DNA of 60,545 bases, taken from positions 1-60,545 of the forward strand of contig BLLU01000169.1 in assembly GCA_011959105.1 (NCBI GenBank), in the 5' to 3' direction. Under the pieces are notes generated by a model. The model was not told the DNA's origin and made no database searches. It was given only the letters and a program-made list of their open reading frames with translations. Position 1 is the first letter of the stretch, and each line of letters opens with the position of its first letter. The DNA comes from Lachnospiraceae bacterium (GTDB lineage Bacteria > Bacillota > Clostridia > Lachnospirales > Lachnospiraceae). Made by a program: the position numbers and the translations under genes. Shown piece by piece: positions 17,654-27,142 of the stretch.

Positions 17654-18627
17654 GACCTTTGATTGTACTGACAGGCCCCACGGCGGTGGGCAAGACCGCG
17701 CTTTCCATAGGGCTGGCCGAGAGAGTGGGAGGCGAGATCCTCTCGGCGGATTCCATGCAGGTTTACCGGGGGATGGATATCGGTTCAGCCAAGATCCGCC
17801 CGGAGGAGACCCGGGGGGTTCCCCATCACCTGATCGATGTGCTGGATCCACACCAGGAGTTCAATGTGGTGGTGTTCCAGCAGCTTTGCCGGCAGGCCCT
17901 GGAAGGCATCTATGAGCGGGGACATATCCCTATTCTCACCGGAGGCACAGGCTTTTATATCCAGGCCGTTCTGCGGGATATTGATTTCACGGAAAATGAA
18001 GAAAATACGGAATACCGCCGGGAACTGGAACAACTGGCCGCCCGGAGAGGCCCCGGGCATTTACATGAGATGCTGGCGGCAGTGGATCCGGCGGCAGCAG
18101 AGGCCATCCACGCCCACAATCTGAAGCGGGTGATCCGGGCCCTGGAATTTTACCATCTCACCGGGGAAAGGATTTCGGAACACAATGAGCGGGAAGCCGA
18201 AAGGCCGTCGCCCTATCGGTACTGCTACTTTGTACTGAATGATGACCGGGAGAGACTCTACAGGCGTATAGAGGAACGGGTGGACCGGATGCTGGAGGAG
18301 GGGCTGGTGGAGGAAGTACGCTGCCTGGTGTCCCGGGGCTGCCAGCGGGATATGGTCTCCATGCAGGGACTGGGTTACAAGGAAATCCTGGACTATCTGG
18401 CAGGGGAGATCTCTCTGGAAGAGGCAGTCTATCGCATCAAACTGGGCACCCGACATTTCGCCAAGCGTCAGTTGACCTGGTTTCGGCGGGAAAAAGAGGT
18501 AATCTGGTTAAATAAGCCGGATTATGGGTATGATGAGGGGAAAATCCTGGAAGCCATGATTGGGCATCTGGAGGCTGCAGGGATTCTGACCCAGGGGAAT
18601 GCACGGGGCTACGTCACCGCACAATAG
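17650..18627 (+). CDS. miaA: tRNA dimethylallyltransferase
   Basis: Transfers a dimethylallyl group to N6 of A37 in tRNAs reading UNN codons. 325 residues with P-loop GPTAVGKTAL (about 9-18), the SADSMQVYRGMDIGSAK segment (about 35-51) and the central tRNA-binding insert. ATGA overlap with mutL shows translational coupling; mutS-mutL-miaA order is common in Firmicutes. Confidence 0.95.
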   Translation: MRPLIVLTGPTAVGKTALSIGLAERVGGEILSADSMQVYRGMDIGSAKIRPEETRGVPHHLIDVLDPHQEFNVVVFQQLCRQALEGIYERGHIPILTGGTGFYIQAVLRDIDFTENEENTEYRRELEQLAARRGPGHLHEMLAAVDPAAAEAIHAHNLKRVIRALEFYHLTGERISEHNEREAERPSPYRYCYFVLNDDRERLYRRIEERVDRMLEEGLVEEVRCLVSRGCQRDMVSMQGLGYKEILDYLAGEISLEEAVYRIKLGTRHFAKRQLTWFRREKEVIWLNKPDYGYDEGKILEAMIGHLEAAGILTQGNARGYVTAQ

Positions 18628-18670
18628 AATAAGACGCCTGTACCGCAGGCAGATGGGATGTGAATATTTT

Positions 18671-19999
18671 ATGAATATTGGATATGATATGTACCAGGAT
18701 CTGGGAATCTCCCGGGAAGTCCATGCATATGGGGAGACTGTGCTGGAAGGCTTGAAAGAACGCTTTGCCGGGGTGGATGCCGTGGCGGAGTACAACCAGT
18801 TAAAAGTGCTGAAAGGAATGCAGGATCACCAGGTCAGCGAGGCATGTCTGCTGGGTACTACGGGCTACGGCTACAATGATCTGGGCAGGGACACCCTGGA
18901 GAAGGTCTACGCCTCCGTTTTCCACACCGAGGACGCACTGGTGCGTCCTCAGATTACCTGCGGGACCCATGCCCTGGCTCTGGCCCTGATGAGCAATCTG
19001 CGGCCCGGCGACGAATTGTTATCCCCGGTGGGAAAGCCCTACGATACGCTGGAGGAGGTCATCGGTATACGGCCCTCCAGAGGTTCTCTGAGGGAATACG
19101 GTGTGACCTATTCCCAGGTGGATCTTCTGCCCGACGGCAGCTTTGATTATGAGGGCATCCGCCGGGCCATAAAAGAGCGCACCCGTCTGGTGACCATCCA
19201 GCGCTCCAAGGGCTACCAGACCCGGCCCACCCTGTCTGTGGACAGGATCGGAGAACTGATCTCTTATATAAAGGGAATCAAGCCGGATGTGATCTGTATG
19301 GTGGACAACTGCTACGGGGAGTTTGTGGAGACTCGGGAACCCGGCGATGTGGGGGCGGATATGGTGGTGGGTTCCCTGATCAAGAATCCAGGCGGCGGCC
19401 TGGCTCCCATCGGCGGCTATATCGCGGGCAGGAGAGAATGCGTGGAGAATGCGGCTTACCGACTTACCTCCCCGGGACTGGGCAAGGAGGTGGGGGCCTC
19501 TCTGGGAGCCCTGAAGGACTTTTACCAGGGCTTTTTCCTGGCTCCTACAGTGACGGCGGGGGCGTTGAAAGGAGCCGTTTTCGCTGCCAATATCTATGAG
19601 GGACTGGGCTTTCCGGTGGTACCGGACGGAAAGCAGTCCCGGCACGATATCATTCAGGCCGTTACCTTCGGCAGTCCGGAGGGCGCGGTGGCCTTCTGTC
19701 AGGGGATTCAGGCCGCGGCTCCGGTGGACAGCCATGTGACTCCCGAGCCCTGGGATATGCCCGGCTATGACGCTCAGGTGATTATGGCGGCGGGGGCATT
19801 TGTGTCGGGTTCTTCCATCGAACTGTCCGCGGACGGCCCCATCAAGCCTCCCTACGCAGTTTATTTCCAGGGGGGACTGACCTGGCAGCATGCCAAATTC
19901 GGGATATTGCGATCTTTGCAGTCTCTTGTCGACAAGGGTCTGCTGATGTCGGAGGATGTCACCAAAGCTAGAGAAAAGTTGGAAAAATCCCTGTCTTAA
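18671..19999 (+). CDS. Methionine gamma-lyase-family PLP enzyme (YnbB / aluminium-resistance family)
   Basis: 442-residue fold-type I PLP protein of the PF06838 family. ITCGTHALALAL (about 96-107), TIQRSKGYQTRP (about 176-187) and the probable Schiff-base Lys in GSLIKNPGGG (about 235-244) are visible. Members are called cystathionine beta-lyase/aluminium resistance or methionine gamma-lyase family; the natural substrate is uncertain. Start at ATG 18671 is preferred because GGATGTGA lies 7 nt upstream; ATG 18653 is possible, and a start at 18599 would overlap miaA. In Bacillus the homologue is also near miaA and hfq; no hfq is seen here. Confidence 0.85.
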   Translation: MNIGYDMYQDLGISREVHAYGETVLEGLKERFAGVDAVAEYNQLKVLKGMQDHQVSEACLLGTTGYGYNDLGRDTLEKVYASVFHTEDALVRPQITCGTHALALALMSNLRPGDELLSPVGKPYDTLEEVIGIRPSRGSLREYGVTYSQVDLLPDGSFDYEGIRRAIKERTRLVTIQRSKGYQTRPTLSVDRIGELISYIKGIKPDVICMVDNCYGEFVETREPGDVGADMVVGSLIKNPGGGLAPIGGYIAGRRECVENAAYRLTSPGLGKEVGASLGALKDFYQGFFLAPTVTAGALKGAVFAANIYEGLGFPVVPDGKQSRHDIIQAVTFGSPEGAVAFCQGIQAAAPVDSHVTPEPWDMPGYDAQVIMAAGAFVSGSSIELSADGPIKPPYAVYFQGGLTWQHAKFGILRSLQSLVDKGLLMSEDVTKAREKLEKSLS

Positions 20000-20048
20000 A
20001 TCTTGGATTGGGTGTGTACAGAACTGCAAAATTATGGTAAGATGAGTT

Positions 20049-20074
20049 ATATGTTCCGCAATGGGCGGACATAT
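20049..20074 (+). other. Hairpin in the DUF4321 gene leader
   Basis: ATATGTTCCGC (20049-20059) pairs with GCGGACATAT (20065-20074) with one bulged T and a 5-nt loop; no T-run follows. It lies 34 nt before the TTG start and could be a leader structure or operator. Confidence 0.4.
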
Positions 20075-20107
20075 ATAAGCAATACCAAAGAAAGTCGAGG
20101 GAGTACT

Positions 20108-20347
20108 TTGAAGAGAGTGAATTGGGTATTCGTGGTTCTGGTATTAATCGGTTTTGTGATCGGCCGCTTTATCGGAACCTACTTCAGCGGAAGTTTCCTG
20201 AATTACGGGCAGACTTTCGGTTTAAGCAGCCCCATTGTGTTGGATCTGGGCTTTATCGTTCTGACCTTTGGACTGCAGATCCAGATTACCATCGCCAGCG
20301 TCATCGGCGTGGTTATCGCATTGCTCGTATACCGATTCATCAGATAG
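20108..20347 (+). CDS. DUF4321 small membrane protein
   Basis: 79-residue protein with two hydrophobic segments (about 5-24 and 46-77), matching the DUF4321 layout that ends in a short basic tail (YRFIR). Function unknown; family members often sit next to radC, maf or mreB as here. Start is TTG at 20108 because GAGGGAG lies 4-5 nt upstream and KRVNW begins the conserved region; longer in-frame ATG starts from 20003 would add a hydrophilic, non-conserved leader. Confidence 0.8.
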   Translation: MKRVNWVFVVLVLIGFVIGRFIGTYFSGSFLNYGQTFGLSSPIVLDLGFIVLTFGLQIQITIASVIGVVIALLVYRFIR

Positions 20348-20389
20348 TCCTGCAGTTGCCGCACATGGGAGAAGGCGGACAGGAGGACA

Positions 20390-21082
20390 ATGAATCAGTT
20401 AGAAAAAGTAAGGCAGGGGGACCTGCCCTATGAGAAGTTCCTTCGCTTCGGGCCGGAGAGCCTGACGGAGAGCGAACTTCTGGCCATCATCCTGCGGACC
20501 GGCACCAGGGATAAGAGTGCCATGGAACTGGCCCAGGAGGTGCTTGCGCTGGCGGACCCGTCCAGGGAAGGGCTGCTGGGGCTGTACGACATTCCCCTGG
20601 AACGCCTGATGAAGATCAACGGCATCGGACAGGTCAAGGCGGTGAAACTTAAATGTATTACCGAACTGTCCCAGCGTATCGCGTCCGCCACCGCCAGGGA
20701 ACGGGTCAGCCTGCAGAGGCCGGACACGGTGGCCGCGTACTATATGGAGAGGCTGCGGCACCGCCGGACGGAATGTGTGGTTCTGGCTTCGGTGGATGCC
20801 AGAAGCCGGCTGTTGTGTGATTCCATGATGTCTGACGGCAGCGCCACCATGTCGCTGATTTCGCCCAGGGAGATTTTTCTGGAGGCGCTCAGGTGTCAGG
20901 CGGTGAGCATTATTCTGGTACACAACCATCCCAGCGGAGATCCCTCTCCCAGCAAGGCGGACATGGAGCTCACCGGTCAGCTTGCCGGCATGGGACAGAT
21001 GCTGGGAATCCCGTTGCTTGATCATGTAATCATCGGGGACAACAGATACATGAGTTTCCGGGAGGAAAAACTTATACCCTGA
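20390..21082 (+). CDS. radC: RadC/JAB-domain protein
   Basis: 230-residue RadC: N-terminal helix-hairpin-helix region (NGIGQVKAVKLK, about 78-89) and a C-terminal MPN/JAB metalloprotease-like domain with HNHPSGDPSPSKAD at about 181-194, which supplies the zinc-binding residues. The name is historical; a DNA-repair role is not proven and the biochemical activity is unknown. RBS GGAGGAC. It precedes mreB as in many Firmicutes. Confidence 0.93.
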   Translation: MNQLEKVRQGDLPYEKFLRFGPESLTESELLAIILRTGTRDKSAMELAQEVLALADPSREGLLGLYDIPLERLMKINGIGQVKAVKLKCITELSQRIASATARERVSLQRPDTVAAYYMERLRHRRTECVVLASVDARSRLLCDSMMSDGSATMSLISPREIFLEALRCQAVSIILVHNHPSGDPSPSKADMELTGQLAGMGQMLGIPLLDHVIIGDNRYMSFREEKLIP

Positions 21083-21118
21083 AATCGGGAACTTAAAAAC
21101 AAAAAGGGGGCCTGTAAT

Positions 21119-22129
21119 ATGGCAAATAACGCATTCGGTATCGACCTGGGTACCAACAACATCAAAATCTACAGCCGGAGCGATGATAATATCGTGGTGG
21201 AAAAAAACATGATCGCCATTGAAAATAAAAACACGCTTTTCGCCTATGGAGATTCCGCTTTTGAAATGTATGAGAAAGCGCCGGCAAATATTCATATTTC
21301 TTATCCCCTGTCCAACGGCGTTATCGCGGACATCAAGAATATGGAGACTCTGATTCGATACTTTATCAGCGATATCCAGAAGGGCAAGGGGCAGCCCGCC
21401 GACTACTTTATAGCTGTTCCCACCGATGTGACGGAGGTGGAGAAAAGGGCCTTTTATGACCTGATCCGAGACGCCAATATGAAGGCCCGCAAGATCATGG
21501 TGGTGGAAAAGGCGGTGGCGGACGGATTGGGAATGGGTATTGATGTGAAAAACTCCCAGGGCGTCATCGTGGTAAACGTGGGCTTTGAGACCACGGAGAT
21601 CTCTATTTTGTCTCTGGGCGGCATCGTTCTGAGCCGGCTGATCAAAGTGGGCGGCATCAAGTTCGACGAAGCCATCCGCTCGGCGGTGCGGCGGGAGTTC
21701 AGTCTGATCATCGGGGGTAAGACGGCGGAATCGGTAAAAATGTCCCTGCTCAAGCTGGAGGAGGACAGGCAGGGGGCCGTGGTCTACGGGCGGGACATTG
21801 TGACAGGGCTGCCTGTGGAACGGGAGATTCCTACCAAGCTGGTGGTGGATTCTTTGGAAGAACATTTCAACACCATTGTGGACAATGTAAAAGTGATTCT
21901 GGAGAGGACTCCTCCCGAACTGGCGGCGGATATCTATCGTCACGGGATCTACCTCACCGGCGGCGCCTCCCAGACCAGCCATCTGGCGGAACGCGTCAGC
22001 CAGGGCACCGGCCTGAAAGTCAATGTTTCCGAGAACCCCATGACCAGCGTGGCCGTAGGCCTGTCCAAGATCATCAATGAGGACAACTATAAATCCGTAG
22101 CATACGCGATTGAAGGGATGAGTAAATGA
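21119..22129 (+). CDS. mreB: Rod-shape determining actin homologue MreB
   Basis: 336 residues, cytoplasmic actin-fold ATPase that organises lateral wall synthesis. N-terminal phosphate-1 motif GIDLGTNNIKIY (about 7-18), PVPTDV-like segment, phosphate-2/adenosine motifs NVGFETTEIS (about 150-159) and YLTGGASQTSHL (about 278-289). The body is more divergent than canonical MreB (for example VEKNMIAIENK near the N-terminus), so an Mbl/MreBH-type role is possible. Overlaps mreC by ATGA. Confidence 0.88.
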   Translation: MANNAFGIDLGTNNIKIYSRSDDNIVVEKNMIAIENKNTLFAYGDSAFEMYEKAPANIHISYPLSNGVIADIKNMETLIRYFISDIQKGKGQPADYFIAVPTDVTEVEKRAFYDLIRDANMKARKIMVVEKAVADGLGMGIDVKNSQGVIVVNVGFETTEISILSLGGIVLSRLIKVGGIKFDEAIRSAVRREFSLIIGGKTAESVKMSLLKLEEDRQGAVVYGRDIVTGLPVEREIPTKLVVDSLEEHFNTIVDNVKVILERTPPELAADIYRHGIYLTGGASQTSHLAERVSQGTGLKVNVSENPMTSVAVGLSKIINEDNYKSVAYAIEGMSK

Positions 22130-22998
22130 GCCCAGTAATCAAGAAGAAGGGGGAGAAATTTACGATACCGAGTAAATATCTCCTCTTTGCTTTAACCTGT
22201 CTGTGTACCGTGCTGATGGCGCTGACTTTCAGTACGGACATTTTCAACCGTCCGCTGAATGCCGCCGTGGGTTATGTGGTGGTCCCCTTCCAACAGGGGA
22301 TCAGCAAGGTGGGGGGCTGGCTTTCCCGGCGCAAGGATGAGCTGGTGCAGATCCGCCAGCTTCTGGAAGAGAATGTAAGCCTGCAGCAGCAGGTGGACGA
22401 TCTGCTGGTGGAGAACACCCTGCTGCAGCAGGAGAAAGCGGAACTGAGCCGTCTGCGGGAACTCTATCAGCTGGACAACCAATATGACGAATATCACAAG
22501 GTGGGAGCCCGGATCATTGCCCGGGACAGCGGTAACTGGTATGCCGCGTTTGTGATTGACAAGGGGGAGGCGGACGGGCTTCAGATTGACATGAATGTGA
22601 TCGCCAGCGGCGGACTGGTGGGCCGTGTCAGCGAGGTGGGCCCCAACTGGGCGAGAGTCACCTCGGTAATTGCCGACAATTCCAATGTGTCCGCCAAGAC
22701 CCTGAGCACCTCGGACACCATGATCGTGTCCGGCGATCTGCAGGCCATGCATGACGGTGTGATCCGCTTCAGCCAGTTAATTGACAGTCAGGACAGCGTG
22801 GTGGTGGGAGACAAGGTGGTCACTTCCCATATCAGCGACAAATTCCTGCCTAACATCCTGATTGGTACGATACATACCATCAACAGGGATTCCAACAACC
22901 TGACAAAGTCCGGCTATCTGACGCCCGCCGTGGATTTTGAGCACCTGGAGGAGGTGCTGGTGATCACGGATATGAAGAGGGAGTGGGAAGATGCTTAG
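22126..22998 (+). CDS. mreC: Rod-shape determining protein MreC
   Basis: 290 residues: one N-terminal transmembrane helix (about 17-36), a coiled coil rich in Gln/Leu/Glu (about 75-115) and an extracytoplasmic beta-barrel domain containing VIASGGLVGRVSEVGPNWARV (about 160-180). Links MreB filaments to wall synthases. Start overlaps the mreB stop, and the end overlaps mreD. Confidence 0.93.
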   Translation: MSPVIKKKGEKFTIPSKYLLFALTCLCTVLMALTFSTDIFNRPLNAAVGYVVVPFQQGISKVGGWLSRRKDELVQIRQLLEENVSLQQQVDDLLVENTLLQQEKAELSRLRELYQLDNQYDEYHKVGARIIARDSGNWYAAFVIDKGEADGLQIDMNVIASGGLVGRVSEVGPNWARVTSVIADNSNVSAKTLSTSDTMIVSGDLQAMHDGVIRFSQLIDSQDSVVVGDKVVTSHISDKFLPNILIGTIHTINRDSNNLTKSGYLTPAVDFEHLEEVLVITDMKREWEDA

Positions 22999-23509
22999 AA
23001 AAATCACCATGGCTGTCATGCTTCTGTTTTGCTTCCTGCTGCAGACCACTCTGTTCCGCAGCCTGGCTTTTGCAGGGATCGTGCCTAATCTGCTGATCGT
23101 GCTGACTTCCTCTTTCGGCTTCATGCGGGGGGAAAAGGAAGGACTTTTAATCGGTTTTTTCGCGGGATTGCTCTGTGATATCTTTTTTGCGGATATCTTG
23201 GGTTTCCATGCGCTGGTGTATATGTATATCGGCTTTTTAAACGGCAAGTTCTGCAAAATATTTTACCCGGAGGACATCAAGCTTCCGCTGGCGCTGATCA
23301 CGGTCAGCGATCTGTCCTACGGCGTAATCTGTTATGTGCTTTTGTTCCTGCTCAGGGGCAGGCTGAATTTTCTGTTTTACCTTTGGACGGTGATCCTGCC
23401 GGAGACGGTATACACCATTATTGTCACTTGCATGCTATATCCGCTGGCGTTGTTTGTAAATAACCGGCTGGAAGGATTTGAGAGAAAGAGAGCGAAGAAA
23501 TTTGTTTGA
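22991..23509 (+). CDS. mreD: Rod-shape determining protein MreD
   Basis: 172-residue polytopic membrane protein with five to six hydrophobic helices and the FGFMRGEKEGLLIGFFAGLLCDI core typical of MreD, expected to work with MreC in the elongasome. Overlaps mreC upstream and the PBP2 gene downstream, so the four genes are translationally linked. Confidence 0.9.
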   Translation: MLRKITMAVMLLFCFLLQTTLFRSLAFAGIVPNLLIVLTSSFGFMRGEKEGLLIGFFAGLLCDIFFADILGFHALVYMYIGFLNGKFCKIFYPEDIKLPLALITVSDLSYGVICYVLLFLLRGRLNFLFYLWTVILPETVYTIIVTCMLYPLALFVNNRLEGFERKRAKKFV

Positions 23510-26378
23510 CAAGCTGAAGGGAGACATCATTAATTTCTTTACGAGCAGGCTTACGCTCCTGACCCTGGTTTTCTGCCTGTTGGGGGGAGCGCTGATTTAC
23601 CGCTGCTTTGAATTGCAGATCGTGCATGGACAGGAATATCTGGACGACTTTATTCTGCAAACGGAGAAAACCAGGGATATTGCCTGTTCCAGAGGCAGTA
23701 TCCGGGATCGGAACGGCAATGTGCTGGCTTACGACGAACTGGCTTACTCCGTCAAAATTGAGGATGTGTATGAGAACAGTTCCAACAAGAACAGGGAATT
23801 GAACGCCACCATCTATAAGCTGATTAAGATGATTGAGAAGAACGGGAACCATATCATCACCGACTTCAACATCGTGCTGGACGAACATGGCAATTACGTT
23901 TACAATGTGTCGGGAAACAGACTGCTGCGCTTTCTGGCGGATGTCTACGGGCATCCCACCATCGACAAGCTGAAAGAGGAAGAACGGACGGCTACCCCCC
24001 AGGAGGTACTCAGCTATCTGGGCAAGAGATTCGGACTTGGAAAATATGCGGAGGAGGGAAACAGCAAGAGTGAATTCCTGGTGGGAGAGGGATACACTTC
24101 CGAAGAGTTTCTGAAGATGATGAATATCCGCTATGCCATGCATCTCACCAGCTTCCGCAAATACATCGGTACTACGGTGGCCAAGGATGTGAGTGTGGAG
24201 ACCGTGGCCGTGATCATGGAAAACCTGGATCAACTGGACGGGGTTTCCATCGAAGAAGATACGGTACGCAGATACAATGACAGCGAATATTTTGCCCATA
24301 TCCTGGGCTATACCGGCAAGATTGACTCGGAGGAACTGACCCAGTTCAATGCCAAAGATCTGGAGGAAGGCGGCACCGGGGAAAGGTATGCCAGCAATGA
24401 TGTGGTGGGCAAAAGCGGTATTGAGAAGTCCATGGAAGCCACCCTTCAGGGGATCAAGGGATCCGAGACGGTGTGCGTGGACAACATGGGCAAGGTGATC
24501 AGCATCCTGGAACGTCAGGACGCGCAGGCGGGCAATGATGTATACCTGACCATTGATCGGGATCTCCAGATTGTATGCTATCATATTTTGGAGCAGCGAA
24601 TTGCCGGCATTCTGGCCAACAAAACCATCAATGCCAAGGAGGCTCCGGCGGTCACCAACGGGGATATCAAAATTCCCATCTATGATGTGTACTATGCCGT
24701 GATCAACAACGGCGTCATAGATATCACCCGGTTTGGGGAGGATGAAGCGTGGGAGGTGGAACGCGCCGTCCACGAAAAATATCTGGATTATAAGGAGAAA
24801 GTCTATCAGCGCCTGGAGGAGGAATTGCATCAGAAAAAGACCCCTTATAACAAACTGACGCTGGAATACCAGGTTTATCAGCTTTATATGGTGAACGATA
24901 TCCTGCGGGAAAACGGGATAATCGCCGCCGATCTGATGGATCTGAACGACCCGGTACAGATCGCCTGGTCTGCGGACGAGGTGATCAGCCTCCACGAATA
25001 TCTGAATCATTGCATAGCGGCCAACTGGATTGATGTGGACAAGTTAAATCTGGAACAGCAATACGCGGACTCCACCGAGATCTATGAGAGAATATGTGAG
25101 TATGTTTTTGAAAAGTTGGACAGTGAACTGGAATTTCAGAAGAGAATTTACCGATTCATGATCAAGAACGATGTAATAAGCGGCAGACAGATCTGCATGA
25201 TTCTCTGCGAGCAGAATGCCATTGATATTTCGCCGGAGGAGGAACAGGAGTTGTTTGACGGTTCTATCTCGGCTTTCGATTTTATGATGAACCGGATCCG
25301 CCACCTGGATATTACGCCGGCGCAGTTGGCGCTGGAGCCCTGCAATGGGGCCATCGTGGTGACGGATGTGAACAACGGCGATGTGCTGGCCCTGGTGTCT
25401 TACCCGGGTTATGATAACAACAAGATGGCCAATTCCGTGGATCCGGAATATTATGCCAAACTGCTGGTGGACAAGTCCGGCCCCATGCTGAACTATGCCA
25501 CCCAATACGCGGCGGCCCCCGGCTCCACATTCAAGATGGTATCTTCCACGGCGGCACTGATGGAAGGACTGATCAGCCTGAACAGCAAGGTGAACTGCAC
25601 CGGTTCCTACACCCAGGTTACGCCCTCTCCCAGGTGCTGGCGGCACAGCGGGCACGGTTCTCTGAACCTGACGTCGGCCATACAGAACTCCTGCAACTTT
25701 TTTTTCTATGATATCGGCTACCGCTTTGCCACGGTAAACGGCAATTATAACGCCCAGGACGGCCTGGATGTGCTGGCAGAGTATGCCCGGATGTACGGCC
25801 TGGCGGACAAGTCCGGTGTGGAGATCGAGGAATCCCAGCCTTCCGTTTCGGACGAGCTGCCCATTCCCTCGGCTATCGGACAGGGGACCAACAGCTTTAC
25901 CGCCGCCGGGCTGACCCGGTATGTGGCCACGGTGGCCAATGGGGGAAATTGTTTTAACCTGACCCTGCTGGACCATGTGCAGGACAAGGAGGGAAATATT
26001 CTGAGCCGTCAGGAGCCTTCGCTGCACGGTACGGTGGACATACCTGTGGAGTACTGGAACGCCATGCGTCTGGGGCTTCGACGGGTGGTGGAAGGAAAAA
26101 GTTATTTCAATGAACTTCCGGTACAGGTGGCGGGCAAGACCGGTACGGCACAGCAGGTTACCAGCCGTCCCAACCATGCGCTTTTTGTGGGATATGCTCC
26201 CTATGATAACCCGGAGATCGCCATTACGGTCCGGATTCCTTTCGGCTATTCCTCAGACTATGCGGCCCAGACTACCAAGGATCTGATTTCCTACTATTAT
26301 GGGCTGGAGACAAAAGAGGAGATTGTGGACGGCCTGGCGGACACCCCGGAGGCCGGTGTCACGATGAACGAAATTTAG
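23478..26378 (+). CDS. mrdA: Penicillin-binding protein 2, unusually long
   Basis: Class B transpeptidase that crosslinks peptidoglycan during elongation with RodA. About 966 residues: short cytoplasmic N-terminus, one membrane helix (about 19-40), dimerisation domain, then SxxK STFK (Ser near 682), SCN (Ser near 738) and KTGT (Lys near 887). Between LTIDRDLQ (about 357) and GAIVVTDV (about 622) lie roughly 240 residues not present in ordinary PBP2, mostly charged and predicted helical. Start uncertain: TTG 23478 has GAAGG too close; TTG 23502 lacks a good RBS. Confidence 0.92.
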   Translation: MRERERRNLFDKLKGDIINFFTSRLTLLTLVFCLLGGALIYRCFELQIVHGQEYLDDFILQTEKTRDIACSRGSIRDRNGNVLAYDELAYSVKIEDVYENSSNKNRELNATIYKLIKMIEKNGNHIITDFNIVLDEHGNYVYNVSGNRLLRFLADVYGHPTIDKLKEEERTATPQEVLSYLGKRFGLGKYAEEGNSKSEFLVGEGYTSEEFLKMMNIRYAMHLTSFRKYIGTTVAKDVSVETVAVIMENLDQLDGVSIEEDTVRRYNDSEYFAHILGYTGKIDSEELTQFNAKDLEEGGTGERYASNDVVGKSGIEKSMEATLQGIKGSETVCVDNMGKVISILERQDAQAGNDVYLTIDRDLQIVCYHILEQRIAGILANKTINAKEAPAVTNGDIKIPIYDVYYAVINNGVIDITRFGEDEAWEVERAVHEKYLDYKEKVYQRLEEELHQKKTPYNKLTLEYQVYQLYMVNDILRENGIIAADLMDLNDPVQIAWSADEVISLHEYLNHCIAANWIDVDKLNLEQQYADSTEIYERICEYVFEKLDSELEFQKRIYRFMIKNDVISGRQICMILCEQNAIDISPEEEQELFDGSISAFDFMMNRIRHLDITPAQLALEPCNGAIVVTDVNNGDVLALVSYPGYDNNKMANSVDPEYYAKLLVDKSGPMLNYATQYAAAPGSTFKMVSSTAALMEGLISLNSKVNCTGSYTQVTPSPRCWRHSGHGSLNLTSAIQNSCNFFFYDIGYRFATVNGNYNAQDGLDVLAEYARMYGLADKSGVEIEESQPSVSDELPIPSAIGQGTNSFTAAGLTRYVATVANGGNCFNLTLLDHVQDKEGNILSRQEPSLHGTVDIPVEYWNAMRLGLRRVVEGKSYFNELPVQVAGKTGTAQQVTSRPNHALFVGYAPYDNPEIAITVRIPFGYSSDYAAQTTKDLISYYYGLETKEEIVDGLADTPEAGVTMNEI

Positions 26379-26411
26379 TGTAGCAGGGACTCTTGAGAAG
26401 GAGACTTAACA

Positions 26412-27083
26412 GTGAAGGATGCAGTGGTGATTAAAAGCTATCAGAACGGTATCAACCTGATCATGCGGGAGGACGTGCCCTTTGAGCAGATCACCGAAGA
26501 ATTGTCGGCCAAGTTCCGCAGTTCCCGCAGTTTTTTCGGCAATGCGGACGTGGCGCTTTCCTATGAGGGGCGTCAGCTGGATCATAAGCAGGAACTGGCC
26601 CTGGTGGACGCCGTACGGCTGTCCAGTGACTTGAACCTGGTGTGCGTCGTGGGTAAGGATGAAGAGACCAACAGACGCTATATCAAAGCCATTCAAAAGG
26701 TGCAGCAAAAACTGCCTCTGGGCAGCGAAGGACAGCTTCACAAGGGTTCTCTGAAAAACAGGGAAGTATTAGAGACCGAGAGCAGCATTATCATATTGGG
26801 AGATGTATACCCGGGCAGCGCCGTGATGTCTCCCAGAAACATCATTGTGCTGGGGGGATTATACGGGGAGGCCTACGCAGGTACGGACGGCGGGGAAGGG
26901 GCCTATGTGGCAGCGCTTGAAATGGAGCCGGAGAGGTTAAAAATCGGCGATTTCAAATATAAGAACAATAACAGACAGACGAAATGGGGTATCCGCTCCA
27001 AGGTACAGCCGAAAATCGCGCATGTGAAAAACGATAAGATTGTGATGGAACCGCTTACCAAGGAGATACTGGACACCTTTTAA
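26412..27083 (+). CDS. minC: Septum site-determining protein MinC
   Basis: 223 residues. N-terminal FtsZ-antagonist domain and a C-terminal right-handed beta-helix (about 120-215) with the DVYPGSAVMSPRNIIVLGGLYG repeats that bind MinD and FtsZ. Starts at GTG 26412 after AGAAGGAGAC. First gene of minCDE, lying directly after the PBP2 gene. Confidence 0.93.
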   Translation: MKDAVVIKSYQNGINLIMREDVPFEQITEELSAKFRSSRSFFGNADVALSYEGRQLDHKQELALVDAVRLSSDLNLVCVVGKDEETNRRYIKAIQKVQQKLPLGSEGQLHKGSLKNREVLETESSIIILGDVYPGSAVMSPRNIIVLGGLYGEAYAGTDGGEGAYVAALEMEPERLKIGDFKYKNNNRQTKWGIRSKVQPKIAHVKNDKIVMEPLTKEILDTF

Positions 27084-27142
27084 ACCGGGGTTCGGGCGAC
27101 GATTATATTTGCTGCCATAGGCGTGGCAGAACGGAGGTAAGT

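Noticed and set aside
20399..21982. 527-residue minus-strand reading frame
   Set aside because: Crosses radC and mreB on the opposite strand; both plus genes are clear.
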